A stretch of DNA of 50,795 nt from the IMG/VR virus record IMGVR_UViG_3300032883_000526, positions 1 through 50,795 of that record, one strand, 5' to 3'. The notes beneath the pieces are model-generated. The model saw nothing but the letters and a program-made list of their open reading frames with translations. It was not told where the DNA came from and did no database searches. Each line of letters opens with the position of its first letter. Within the stretch, counting starts at the first letter, position 1. The translations under genes and the position numbers were made by a program. This document shows, piece after piece, positions 16,185 through 23,686 of the stretch. Source of the stretch: a virus.

Positions 16185-16516
16185 GAGGGTGGTGTTTCTT
16201 TTTGTGCCTCCAGAGATTCGATCTGCGCGAGTAGGAATCGGATGAACCGCGGGGCAGAGGCGATGAAGATGCTGTTGGCCGCTGATTCTTGAGAAGAGAT
16301 ATGGCATCTGTGCGCGCCGATTGACGCGATCGATGCCTGATAATGATCCCGGCAAAACCCGCGATCCACGGATGCCCCGACCGGGCGATTGGTATGAGTC
16401 GCCAAGGTTATGTGGCTGACTCCGGTAGCCTCGGTAAAGTCACTGACTGCCCAGTCTCCGGGCGTGATCTTCGCCAGGATCTCTCGGATTTCCCTAATCG
16501 TCGGTTCATCCATCAT
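16169..16516 (-). CDS. Ead/Ea22-like protein, 115 aa
   Basis: GGAGGAG precedes a doubled ATG (16516/16513) that overlaps the upstream stop. The plan TIREILAKITPGDW ... ANSIFIASAPRFIRFLLAQI is that of Ead/Ea22-like early phage proteins. Their function is unknown. It sits in the early operon between two DNA-binding proteins. Confidence 0.65.
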   Translation of the reverse strand: MMDEPTIREIREILAKITPGDWAVSDFTEATGVSHITLATHTNRPVGASVDRGFCRDHYQASIASIGAHRCHISSQESAANSIFIASAPRFIRFLLAQIESLEAQKETPPSCPIE

Positions 16517-16878
16517 GGCCGCTCCTCCATGCTGTCCAGTGCCAATTGTTCGCCGCGAATCGGGGGCGGCGCCGGGCGCAGGACCCGGTATTCCCACTGC
16601 CGTCCGCCGCCGCGCCTCCGCTTCTCCACAATCCAGGCACCGAAGGTTTTTTTGCGTAGGTGCCTGAGTTGCGCGCTGACGCTGGCCTCGCCGTCGCCGG
16701 TGGCCGCCGCAATCTCCGCGAGAGTCCGGTACCCTGCCTCGCGGTGGCGCATGGCGCGGTCGTTCTCGGCGATGGCCAGCATCAGCTCGCGGATGCGGTC
16801 CATCTGGAAGCGGATGGCGGCGGCATCGATCGCGGGATCGTAAGACGTGCCGAACGTTGATGAAGATCGGCTGCGCAT
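16513..16878 (-). CDS. Winged-helix DNA-binding protein, 121 aa
   Basis: Residues 48-95 form a winged helix (YRTLAEIAAATGDGEASVSA, then QLRHLRKKTFG ... REWEYR-like wing). Similar small proteins sit early in phage replication operons. A helical arm (about 18-45) precedes it. The end overlaps the next start. Whether it regulates transcription or aids replication cannot be told from sequence. Confidence 0.7.
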   Translation of the reverse strand: MRSRSSSTFGTSYDPAIDAAAIRFQMDRIRELMLAIAENDRAMRHREAGYRTLAEIAAATGDGEASVSAQLRHLRKKTFGAWIVEKRRRGGGRQWEYRVLRPAPPPIRGEQLALDSMEERP

Positions 16879-16909
16879 TGCCTCCGCGTGAATCCGCGTA
16901 ATCCGCGGA

Positions 16910-17650
16910 TTAGTACACCACCGGGATCGGGGCCAACTTGTCTTTCAGGTATTCCGCGATCCGCTCCATGGCCTGGAGTTTCCAGGCGCCACCATCGGCC
17001 TCGAACAGCGCGCAGTTGGGGATCTGGTCCTCCTGAACGCTATCCTGCTTGACGCGGAAGAGGAATGCGCTCTCCGGCTGGTCGATCTCGCGGAAGGTGC
17101 GGTAGGGCGCCAGCGTCACCCGCGGGCGGATCTTCTCGCTGCCCTGAAGGCTGATCCCCTGGCGTTGGCCCACTTTCTGCGAAACCCCGTCATCGATGCT
17201 GGTGGAGATTTTCTCTGCGGTAAGGTTGCTGGCGATGCCCAGCAGGTATGCCAGGTCCGGCGACTTGTCGGGATCGAAGTTCGTCCGCAGGCGGATGATG
17301 AACTCGGCATGGTCCATGAACCGCCCGAAGGGGAAATCGCAGGGCTGCGGCAATGCGGCCGTGATGTAGAGCTGCCGGCGGCCGAACTGGTCGGCAACTC
17401 GGTCGACAAGTTGCGCCTTGTCGCAACCGAGTACTTGGCAGACCACCCCGGGTTCATCCAACTCTTCGATTTTGGCGTCCTTCACCAGACCGATGAGGCC
17501 GGTGAGCGTGATTACGGCGAATGACCCGGGCATTGGCGGCTCGGGCTCCGGAATGTGCGTGAGGGGTTTGTCGGAAAAGATTGCGCCTTCGATTTCAAGC
17601 TTGGTGGGCGGCGCAAGCCCGACCAGATATTGCAGAGCCTCTTTGATCAA
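16910..17650 (-). CDS. Conserved-looking early phage protein, 246 aa (TTG start)
   Basis: The upstream part of the open frame is unlike coding DNA. The protein-like part begins at TTG 17650, which has GGAGGT six bases before it. The product starts LIKEALQYLVGLAPPTKLEI and ends MERIAEYLKDKLAPIPVVY, with a strand-rich middle (GVVCQVLGCDKAQLVDRV, RRQLYITAALPQPCDFPFG). A placement between a winged-helix protein and the gene at 17827 suggests replication or recombination. I recognise no family with certainty; DUF2303/YfdQ-like was considered but the expected motifs are not clear. Bases 17651-17826 hold nothing I can support. Confidence 0.65.
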   Translation of the reverse strand: MIKEALQYLVGLAPPTKLEIEGAIFSDKPLTHIPEPEPPMPGSFAVITLTGLIGLVKDAKIEELDEPGVVCQVLGCDKAQLVDRVADQFGRRQLYITAALPQPCDFPFGRFMDHAEFIIRLRTNFDPDKSPDLAYLLGIASNLTAEKISTSIDDGVSQKVGQRQGISLQGSEKIRPRVTLAPYRTFREIDQPESAFLFRVKQDSVQEDQIPNCALFEADGGAWKLQAMERIAEYLKDKLAPIPVVY

Positions 17651-17826
17651 GTGACTACCTCCATTTCGTTTTTGCAGCCTCGCCGAGGGGGCCGAGGACG
17701 GCGGCTGGATGAGGAAACCGGACGCTTGCTGTCGCCCGAAAGGCATCCCGCCGCCGCGCGCTCGGCCAATTGCCGGCAGCATCGAGGCTGCATGCTGGCT
17801 GCCGGGCAATCTCGGAACTCGCGCTT

Positions 17827-18162
17827 TTACTGCGGCCCGGCGCCGGCCGGCTTTTCGGCGAATAGCGAATCCTGGCGCGGATCGCGCGGATAGGCGAATA
17901 TCTCGCCGGTCGAGCGGTCCACCGTCAGGTAGACGTTTCCCTTGACCGGGGCCATCGGGGCCAGTTTCGAGCCGATCTCGAAGCTCACCTGGGCCCCGGC
18001 GCGATCGGCGAATGGCAGAAACTTGAACTTCAGCGTTAGTTCCCGCGGCTTCTCGGCCGGAGTGTTGGGGTCGCCGATATTGTCCAAAAGCGCCGAGACT
18101 TCGCGGGCGAATCGTTCCTCGACCGCGCCCTTGCAAATGTTGGCCAGTGTCAGTCTGTCCAT
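17827..18162 (-). CDS. Phage replication-terminator-like protein, 111 aa
   Basis: The pattern LANICKGAVEERFARELSxLLDNIxDPNTPAEKPREL (here AREVSALLDNIGDPNT) then LKFKFLPFADRAG is shared with a widespread small phage protein often labelled replication terminator protein; the label has little experimental basis. GGAGG lies just before the ATG at 18162. Its C terminus holds a typical SLF-like motif (DSLFAE), which resembles the QxxLF sliding-clamp box, though the motif is short and could be chance. Confidence 0.65.
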   Translation of the reverse strand: MDRLTLANICKGAVEERFAREVSALLDNIGDPNTPAEKPRELTLKFKFLPFADRAGAQVSFEIGSKLAPMAPVKGNVYLTVDRSTGEIFAYPRDPRQDSLFAEKPAGAGPQ

Positions 18163-18208
18163 TTTTTCCTCCTCCTCAATAATCGGCGTGAATCCCGCCG
18201 GGGCGGGA

Positions 18209-18469
18209 TCACTTTCCCCATAACTGAGTTTCCGAGATGGTGACCGGCGCCGGCGGAATCATCGGCACCGCGCCGGGCACCAGCAGCATCTGCTCTTCCG
18301 GCGGCCAGCCAGGCGTGGCCGAGCCGGGATGAAACTGCGCGCCGCAATCCGGGCAGGCGTAAATGTCGCCGTCGTTTTCGTGCACCATCAAGCGGGCGTG
18401 CGGATGCCGGCAAGGGGCGGGCTTCCCCCACGGTTCGCATCGAGTTGCCAGCTTCAGTTCGTTGCTCAT
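18209..18469 (-). CDS. Zinc-ribbon protein, 86 aa
   Basis: CRHPHARLMV and YACPDCGAQF give a one-zinc ribbon like the protein at 14179. A proline-rich tail follows. ATG 18469 is preferred over 18478 by alignment with the protein-like part. No ribosome site is clear. Role unknown. Confidence 0.6.
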   Translation of the reverse strand: MSNELKLATRCEPWGKPAPCRHPHARLMVHENDGDIYACPDCGAQFHPGSATPGWPPEEQMLLVPGAVPMIPPAPVTISETQLWGK

Positions 18470-18526
18470 TTGTTTCAAACAAGCCGCGTCGAAAATGGTT
18501 TATAGAAGGCCAAAAAAATTTTGGGC

Positions 18527-18676
18527 TTACCGCACCATCGGCGGCTGGCCCGGCAGTGGCGGCGGCGGCACGCCCAGGCCAGATAGAACGACCGCGACCA
18601 GGATCGATGCCACGACCACCGCCAGGGGGAGAAGCCATGCCCGCCGTTCAAAGGCTGCCTGGATGCGCGCCCTCAT
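18527..18676 (-). CDS. Single-span membrane protein, 49 aa
   Basis: The start overlaps the upstream stop as ATGA, and GGAGGG lies upstream. A basic N terminus (MRARIQAAFERR) leads to one membrane helix (about residues 13-33) and a proline-rich tail. A small early membrane peptide; function unknown. Confidence 0.65.
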   Translation of the reverse strand: MRARIQAAFERRAWLLPLAVVVASILVAVVLSGLGVPPPPLPGQPPMVR

Positions 18677-19044
18677 GCCCGCCCTCCATTGCCGTAGGCC
18701 AGGAACGCTTCCCAATTAGCGGAGCGCGCCGGAGCCGATACCGTTGCCCGCGCCGGCCGTTTCCGCTCGCCCGATCCCGCCGAGATGTTCGTGTGCCTGC
18801 CATAGGACTCCGCGCGCGCCAGCAACCGACCATTGATGATCTGAAGCGACCTTACCTCCTGAGCCAGGCGGATCGCCGTCGAGCAACTGAGCTCATCCCG
18901 GCACGTGCGGATGGGCGCGAGTTCCGCCGGCAGCAGCGCTTGAGTGGGATTGGCGCGCAGGCGATTCAGCTCTTCATGCGCGTGCATGTCGCAGAACCCG
19001 CTCGGACCGCCGGGCAGTGGGCAGGATGAGCGTGCGCACTTCAT
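18673..19044 (-). CDS. Cys-rich N-terminal protein, 123 aa
   Basis: The N terminus MKCARSSCPLPGGPSGFCD, then MHAHEEL, holds three Cys and two His that can bind zinc. A Leu-rich helical region follows (about 24-80), then a basic tail. It is coupled by ATGA overlaps on both sides. No family recognised beyond a HNH-like CxxC resemblance that is too weak to assign. Confidence 0.6.
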   Translation of the reverse strand: MKCARSSCPLPGGPSGFCDMHAHEELNRLRANPTQALLPAELAPIRTCRDELSCSTAIRLAQEVRSLQIINGRLLARAESYGRHTNISAGSGERKRPARATVSAPARSANWEAFLAYGNGGRA

Positions 19045-19154
19045 CGGATGATCCCCTCCGCGTAAAGGCCCAGGCCGATGATGACCAGCCAGATCATGAC
19101 CATGGACACCCGGAAGCAGAATCGGTCAATCGCGGCGGATTGATAGGCGGTCAT
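19041..19154 (-). CDS. Tiny membrane protein, 37 aa
   Basis: The frame MTAYQSAAIDRFCFRVSMV, then MIWLVIIGLGLYAEG, has one membrane helix at about residues 16-33. It is linked by ATGA overlaps to both neighbours (stop 19041-19043 over ATG 19044; start 19154 over stop 19151-19153). This coupling is strong evidence for such a short gene. Confidence 0.7.
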   Translation of the reverse strand: MTAYQSAAIDRFCFRVSMVMIWLVIIGLGLYAEGIIR

Positions 19155-19414
19155 GCCCACCTCGCTTGAAAGCGCTTGCGAATCTCGCGGACTTTCCGGC
19201 GCACATTCTCCGGCGTCAGATCGTGGAGCAGAACCACGCCGCTCGATCCGCTGCGCGGATCGGTGATCCAGACGTAATCATTCTCACTGGTGAAGCCGAG
19301 GTATTTCCCGCCACCGAGTTCCACAATCTGCTTCATCTGTTCGGGGGACATCAAGGGCGAGGGAGCCGGGCGGAACGTTTCGGCCATCTCTTGTTTGTCG
19401 ATTTCCCTTGCCAT
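19151..19414 (-). CDS. First gene of the early leftward operon, 87 aa
   Basis: The protein starts MAREIDKQEMAETFRP. A middle domain (MKQIVELGGGKYLGFTSEND ... YVWITDPRSGSSGVVL) looks like a compact alpha/beta fold and a basic helix ends it (VRRKVREIRKRFQARW). It is the promoter-proximal gene of the leftward operon, opposite the repressor, the place of a cro-like or anti-repressor gene, but no helix-turn-helix is evident. The upstream GGGATGGGGG is a weak ribosome site; ATG 19387 is an alternative. Confidence 0.6.
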   Translation of the reverse strand: MAREIDKQEMAETFRPAPSPLMSPEQMKQIVELGGGKYLGFTSENDYVWITDPRSGSSGVVLLHDLTPENVRRKVREIRKRFQARWA

Positions 19415-19564
19415 CAGCCCCCATCCCACGGTAAGGAAGAAGTGTCGTATGAGTGCCAAGCGTCTCGCGGGTACCAGCCGTGAGGCGCCGCAAGGCCAGT
19501 CCGCAGAACTGTGCTGCCAACAAGCACTGTGCATGTTGGAGGCCACAGCTTAAGTCTATTCGTT

Positions 19565-19612
19565 TCCGCACAATTTTTATAGGGTCATGCGTCGGCTGGC
19601 GCATTGTGCGGA
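19565..19612. promoter_or_regulatory. Inverted-repeat operator candidate in the switch region
   Basis: TCCGCACAAT (19565-19574) and its exact reverse complement ATTGTGCGGA (19603-19612) lie 28 bases apart in the 221-bp gap between the divergent operons. TTTATA-like bases lie between them. I find no consensus promoter pair here. Binding by the adjacent HTH repressor is an inference. Confidence 0.5.
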
Positions 19613-19635
19613 TTTTGGCGCAGGGAAGCGCGCAG

Positions 19636-20094
19636 ATGGCATATCGGTTGAACTGGAAGCCGGGATCGGTCACCCAACTGTGCGAATTCCTGGAAATCCC
19701 CATCAGCGAGTTGGCTTGGGAGATGCATTACTCGACCGAGATGCTCCGGAATGTCGATAAAGGGCAACGGCGACCGAGCCGAAGATTTGCCGAAGCGTTT
19801 CGCGCTGCTCGAGATCGGATCATGAAGCGGAAGGGCATCCAGACTGGGCCCAGCCCCGCCGCCGAATTACTGGATGCGCGCGACCTCGCCGAACCGCATG
19901 AACGGCTTTCCCGCGAGGTTGCCACCACTGCGGATGTCGAGCGGTTGCGCGCCATGCTTGATTACATCCTGGAATTTGGGGAAGAGAAGACGATTCGGGC
20001 GGTCGAGGAAAGCTTGGCCTACGCTGAGGCTCATGTGCGAAGTCATCAGCATCGGCAAGATGAAGAGACTTCCGAGCCGAAGGCCAGTGGTTGA
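19636..20094 (+). CDS. HTH repressor of the lysogeny switch, 152 aa
   Basis: Residues 10-60 form a Cro/CI-type helix-turn-helix (SVTQLCEFLEIPISELAWEM, then HYSTEMLRNVDKG). A helical C-terminal region follows, without the Ser/Lys peptidase domain of self-cleaving CI proteins. ATG 19636 follows AGGGAAG. The gene lies at the divergence point of the two operons, beside the inverted repeat. If it is the lysogeny repressor, induction must not rely on self-cleavage. Confidence 0.65.
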   Translation: MAYRLNWKPGSVTQLCEFLEIPISELAWEMHYSTEMLRNVDKGQRRPSRRFAEAFRAARDRIMKRKGIQTGPSPAAELLDARDLAEPHERLSREVATTADVERLRAMLDYILEFGEEKTIRAVEESLAYAEAHVRSHQHRQDEETSEPKASG

Positions 20095-20239
20095 TTGGCA
20101 GGAAGTCGAAAACGCTCGATTTCTGTACGATATGATCGAGCACCACCAGCGAGTCTACAAGCGCGAGATGGGCTCAATACTTGACCGCTTGCGCGCCGGC
20201 GCCGTACTCGTTCGCCTGCCCGCCTTGGTCCCCCATTGA
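20033..20239 (+). CDS. Small hypothetical protein, 68 aa
   Basis: The frame overlaps the repressor end by 62 bases. The protein-like part VDWQEVENARFLYDMIEHHQ then RVYKREMGSILDRL is a charged helix, and the end is hydrophobic. The start may be 20033 or 20060; neither has a strong ribosome site. No family recognised. Confidence 0.45.
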   Translation: MCEVISIGKMKRLPSRRPVVDWQEVENARFLYDMIEHHQRVYKREMGSILDRLRAGAVLVRLPALVPH

Positions 20240-20286
20240 TTTGACCCCTTGACATCTGAACATTTCCGCTCAAACCTGTTTCTGTA

Positions 20287-20793
20287 GTGCGCACTCTGCC
20301 GATTGCTGAGAGGGCCGCAGGCTGTCAGGATTATGAGCCTCATTGGTTTGCCGCCTATACCCGTCCACGATACGAGAAGGCAATTCACAGGGGCTTGATC
20401 GAGCATGGGTTTCAGAGCTTTCTCCCACTGATTCAATCCCGCTGCGATTCCGTTCCCCTGTTCACCAGCTATGTCTTCGTGCGATCCGCCAGGATGGAGG
20501 GCCCTCGCACGTTGGATGTCCCCGGCCTGCTCTACTTGGTGAATGACGGTTCGGCGCCGTTGGCGATCCCCGATGTCGAGATCGAGAGTTTGCGGATCGC
20601 TCTCGCGAGCCGCTTGGCCCAGCCGTGTGGGTTCATTGGTGAGGGGACTGAGGTGATTGTGATGGCCGGTCCGCTGGCCGGCCTGCGCGGCCGCGTGATT
20701 CGGTCTCAGCCGACGCGCGTCTTCGTTTCGGTTGATTTGTTGCGCCGCTCGCTGATGGTCGAAATGCATCCCGCCATGATCCAGATTGAATGA
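20287..20793 (+). CDS. NusG/UpxY-like transcription antiterminator
   Basis: The 168-residue protein has the NGN domain (HWFAAYTRPRYEKAIHRGLI, then GFQSFLPLI) at residues 18-105 and a KOW motif (GTEVIVMAGPLAGLRGRVIR) at 120-140. This matches specialised NusG paralogues (RfaH, LoaP, UpxY), which bind RNA polymerase and let it read through long operons. It is the first gene of the late operon, directly before terminase, so it probably extends late transcription, a job done by Q or N in other phages. The start is GTG 20287 without a ribosome site. A TTGACA at 20249 lacks a good -10 box. Confidence 0.85.
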   Translation: MRTLPIAERAAGCQDYEPHWFAAYTRPRYEKAIHRGLIEHGFQSFLPLIQSRCDSVPLFTSYVFVRSARMEGPRTLDVPGLLYLVNDGSAPLAIPDVEIESLRIALASRLAQPCGFIGEGTEVIVMAGPLAGLRGRVIRSQPTRVFVSVDLLRRSLMVEMHPAMIQIE

Positions 20794-20813
20794 TTAGCGC
20801 GCCAGCCGGGGTT

Positions 20814-20865
20814 TCCGGGTCCTTCCCGGAGCTTATCGCCGCCAGGTAAGGTTGTGGCGCGGTAG
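20814..20865 (+). promoter_or_regulatory. Hairpin and ops-like element after the NusG-like gene
   Basis: A perfect hairpin TCCGGG-TCCTT-CCCGGA (20814-20830) is followed at 20859-20865 by GCGGTAG, the core of the RfaH ops element (GGCGGTAGCGT in enteric bacteria). Both lie in the 108-bp gap between the antiterminator and terminase. A 7-base match can be chance. Confidence 0.35.
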
Positions 20866-20901
20866 GGCTAGTGCCAGTGGTTTTCGGACCCCTACACCAC
20901 C

Positions 20902-21636
20902 ATGCCAGCAGGGATTGATCTCACGCGGGAAAAAGTAGCGGAGTTTTTCGGCTGCGATCTCCGGACGGTGGATCAATGGTTGCGCCGCGGCGCCCCGGGT
21001 CGGAAGCAGGGTCGCCTCTGGAGCATTAACTCGGCGGAACTCTCGGCCTGGTTGCGGCAGCGTGAACGCGACGCCGTCCTGGGTGAGGTGAGTAGGGTTA
21101 CTGAGGGGGAGGCGCGTCGCCAATTGATCGTGGCTCAGGCAGTGAGCGCCAAGGTGAAAGCTGCGGTGGATGCCGGCGCCGTCGTGTCGATTGCTGATCA
21201 TGAAAAACAACTCGGTCTCATGATCGGGAATGCCCGAGCCAAACTCCTCGGCATGGGAAGCAAGCTTGCCCCGCTGTGGATCATGGCTCAAACTGCGGCT
21301 GAAGCCAAAGACGTCATCGACGGAGGGATTCTCGAAGCGCTGGCGGAATTGAGCCGAGATGTTCCAGTATCAGACACCCCCGGCGGCCCTGCGGAATCTG
21401 CGAGCGGCGGACCAGAGGGCGGCGAAGTTGTGGGCACCGCCGCCGGATCTGACGATCAGCCAGTGGGCCGACCAGCACCGGCAACTAAGCCCCGAAAGCA
21501 GCGCCGAACCCGGCCAGTGGTACACAAGCCGCGCGCCTTACCAGCAGGGGATCATGGACGCCTTCAGCGACCCCTCGGTCGAGCGCGTCGTCGTCATGAG
21601 CAGCGCCCAGGTCGGCAAGACGGAAATCCTGCTTAA
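20902..21636 (+). CDS. terS: Terminase small subunit
   Basis: An N-terminal helix-turn-helix (EKVAEFFGCDLRTVDQWLRR) as in lambda Nu1 is followed by a helical part (about 70-150) of the phage DNA-packaging Nu1 type. The C-terminal 90 residues are Gly/Pro/Arg-rich and overlap the large-subunit gene by 278 bases in another frame. The overlap is unusually long; the small subunit may have lost an earlier stop. It recognises cos or pac DNA and loads the large subunit. Confidence 0.75.
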   Translation: MPAGIDLTREKVAEFFGCDLRTVDQWLRRGAPGRKQGRLWSINSAELSAWLRQRERDAVLGEVSRVTEGEARRQLIVAQAVSAKVKAAVDAGAVVSIADHEKQLGLMIGNARAKLLGMGSKLAPLWIMAQTAAEAKDVIDGGILEALAELSRDVPVSDTPGGPAESASGGPEGGEVVGTAAGSDDQPVGRPAPATKPRKQRRTRPVVHKPRALPAGDHGRLQRPLGRARRRHEQRPGRQDGNPA

Positions 21637-23284
21637 TGTTTTGGGGTTCCATGTGGACCAGGACCCGTCGCCTATTCTTTGCGTGCAACCCACGCTCGAT
21701 ATCGGCGAGGCTTTCAGCAAGGACCGGCTGGCGCCCATGCTGCGGGATACCGTCTGTCTGCGCGGCAAAGTGCGAGATGCACGGTCCCGCGATTCCGGGA
21801 ACACCTTGCTTCACAAGATTTTTCCCGGGGGGCATATCACCATCGCCGGCAGCAATTCCTCCGCATCGCTTTCCAGCCGGCCGATTCGGGTAGTGCTCTG
21901 CGATGAGGTGGACCGCTACCCGGCCAGTGCGGGGACCGAAGGCGATCCGGTCAACCTGGCGATTCAGCGGAGCGCGAATTTCTGGAACCGCAAACATGGG
22001 CTTTTTAGCACGCCGACAATCAAGGACGCCTCACGCATTGAAGCGGCCTATAGGGATTCCGACCAGCGGCGGTATGCGGTCCCCTGCGGCGACTGCGGCG
22101 AGTTTCAATATCTGAGCTGGGGCCAGGTGAAGTATCAGGATGATGATCCGGCCACGGCCGCCTATGAATGCCAATTCTGCAAGGCGCGCTGGAATGACGG
22201 CACGCGTTACCGGGCTGTTCGGCTGGGACGCTGGCAGCCCAGCGCGCCATTCAACGGCACGGCCGGGTTCCACCTGAACGCCATCTATTCGCCGTGGGTG
22301 AGCTTGTCCAGCTTGGTGAAGGATTGGTTCGCGGCGCAGAGTTCTCCCGAGCGCCTGAAAACTTTCGTGAACACGAAGCTCGGCGAAACGTGGGAGGAGC
22401 GCCATGAGGCGCAGACCAATCCGCAATTGCTGCTGAGCCGCTGCGAAGCCTACGCCGATGAAGATGGCGCGCCCACGCCGGTTCCCGAGCGCGTAGTCAT
22501 CCTCACCGCCGGCGTCGATATTCAGGCCGACCGTATCGAGGCTGAGGTCATCGGCTGGGGCCGCGATGAGGAATCCTGGTCGCTCGGCTATTTTGTGATT
22601 CCCGGCGACACCGCGCGTACTGAGGTCTGGCGCGATCTGGATGAATTGCTCTCGCGCGTTTGGGATCATCCGCTGGGCCTGAAGTTCCGGCTGCATGCCG
22701 CATGCATTGACCGCAGTTACAACGACGCCATGGTCCAGCGCTTCCTGCGGACCACGGTCAACCGCCGCGTCTTTGCGATTGTCGGCCGCGCCGGCGCCGT
22801 CCCGATCTGGCCGCGCAAGCCGAGCCATGCGAAGGGCTCGGTCTTCTATCTGGTGGGGATCGACGCCATAAAAGACGCCATCGGCGCACGCCTTCGGCTT
22901 GCCGAGCATGGTCCCGGTTACATGCACTTCGCTATTGGGCCGAATTACGACCTGGACCACTTCGAGCAGCTCACTGCGGAAAGAAAGTTCACGGTCTACC
23001 ATCATGGCTTTCCGCGGCGAGAGTGGCGGAAAAAAGAAGGCGCACGAAACGAGGCGCTGGACTGCCGGGTTTACGGCTACGCCGCCCTGCATGCCCTTTA
23101 TGCCAGTGGGTTGCGATTGAACGCCGAGTCTGACCGGCTGGGGCGAATGCTGGCGCAGTCGGGCAGGACCCGGGCCGAGGTCCAGGCAGCGGCACCGGCC
23201 GCCGGACCCGGCGAACCTCCCCCGCCGCCGCCGCGATCAACGCCCCCGCGCGGTCCGCGAATCATCGGCCGCTTCGCACTGTAG
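21359..23284 (+). CDS. terL: Terminase large subunit, GpA family
   Basis: The 641-residue protein has the GpA opening (SQWADQHRQLSPESSAEPGQW), Walker A SAQVGKT (82-88), Walker B VVLCDEVD (178-185) and a later nuclease region starting GVDIQADRIEAEVIGWG. It is the ATP-driven DNA packaging motor and end-cutting nuclease of a lambda-like phage, which predicts cohesive ends. The N-terminal motif lies before any later ATG, so the start at 21359 inside terS is real. A Pro-rich tail ends it. Confidence 0.95.
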   Translation: MFQYQTPPAALRNLRAADQRAAKLWAPPPDLTISQWADQHRQLSPESSAEPGQWYTSRAPYQQGIMDAFSDPSVERVVVMSSAQVGKTEILLNVLGFHVDQDPSPILCVQPTLDIGEAFSKDRLAPMLRDTVCLRGKVRDARSRDSGNTLLHKIFPGGHITIAGSNSSASLSSRPIRVVLCDEVDRYPASAGTEGDPVNLAIQRSANFWNRKHGLFSTPTIKDASRIEAAYRDSDQRRYAVPCGDCGEFQYLSWGQVKYQDDDPATAAYECQFCKARWNDGTRYRAVRLGRWQPSAPFNGTAGFHLNAIYSPWVSLSSLVKDWFAAQSSPERLKTFVNTKLGETWEERHEAQTNPQLLLSRCEAYADEDGAPTPVPERVVILTAGVDIQADRIEAEVIGWGRDEESWSLGYFVIPGDTARTEVWRDLDELLSRVWDHPLGLKFRLHAACIDRSYNDAMVQRFLRTTVNRRVFAIVGRAGAVPIWPRKPSHAKGSVFYLVGIDAIKDAIGARLRLAEHGPGYMHFAIGPNYDLDHFEQLTAERKFTVYHHGFPRREWRKKEGARNEALDCRVYGYAALHALYASGLRLNAESDRLGRMLAQSGRTRAEVQAAAPAAGPGEPPPPPPRSTPPRGPRIIGRFAL

Positions 23285-23292
23285 AGCGGGGC

Positions 23293-23346
23293 AACCGCTC
23301 CCTATCATGGGGCGCAAAACCGGCGTCCCATTTCGGTCGCGGCTCT
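23293..23346 (-). repeat. REP-like element, inverted copy
   Basis: It matches the reverse complement of 29469-29522 at 48 of 54 positions (AACCGCTCCCT ... TTCGGTCGCGGCTCT). The pair flanks the head genes in opposite orientation. Confidence 0.85.
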
Positions 23347-23360
23347 GTTGGCATTCCTCA

Positions 23361-23579
23361 ATGTCCTACACCACGGCGCAACTCGATGCCATCATCGCCA
23401 CGCTGGAAGCGGCCATGGGCACTGGCGCGGCCTCGATCACCTTCGAGGGCCGCCGCATTGATTACAAATCGAACGCCGAGATCGCCGGCGCCATCGCCTA
23501 TTTCCAGGCGAAGCGGGATCAGGGCAGCGGCACAAGGCGCCCCCGACAGATTCGGATGTACACGGACAAAGGCTTTTGA
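23361..23579 (+). CDS. gpW-like head-tail joining protein, 72 aa
   Basis: MSYTTAQLDAIIATLEAAMG, then ITFEGRRIDYKSNAEIAGAI, matches the gpW plan: two helices packed on a beta-hairpin, with length near the usual 70. It lies between terminase and portal, as W does in lambda. No ribosome site is visible; ATG 23361 fits the family start. Confidence 0.75.
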   Translation: MSYTTAQLDAIIATLEAAMGTGAASITFEGRRIDYKSNAEIAGAIAYFQAKRDQGSGTRRPRQIRMYTDKGF

Positions 23580-23686
23580 ACCGTTCTCCGCGCATTTCTT
23601 CGCCGGCCAGGCTCGGCGCGGCGAGCCGAGGCGCTGTCTCGGCCTCGCCTGGCAGGCACAATTCAACTGAGACGAGGTGAATTATC

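Noticed and set aside
17651-18136. Upstream extension of the 16910 gene to 18136
   Set aside because: It runs antiparallel in frame through the gene at 17827-18162 and reads as low-complexity Arg/Gly; TTG 17650 with GGAGGT is a better start.
20241-20290. TTGACA at 20249 as a late promoter
   Set aside because: No acceptable -10 box lies 16-18 bases downstream; only the -35 half is convincing.
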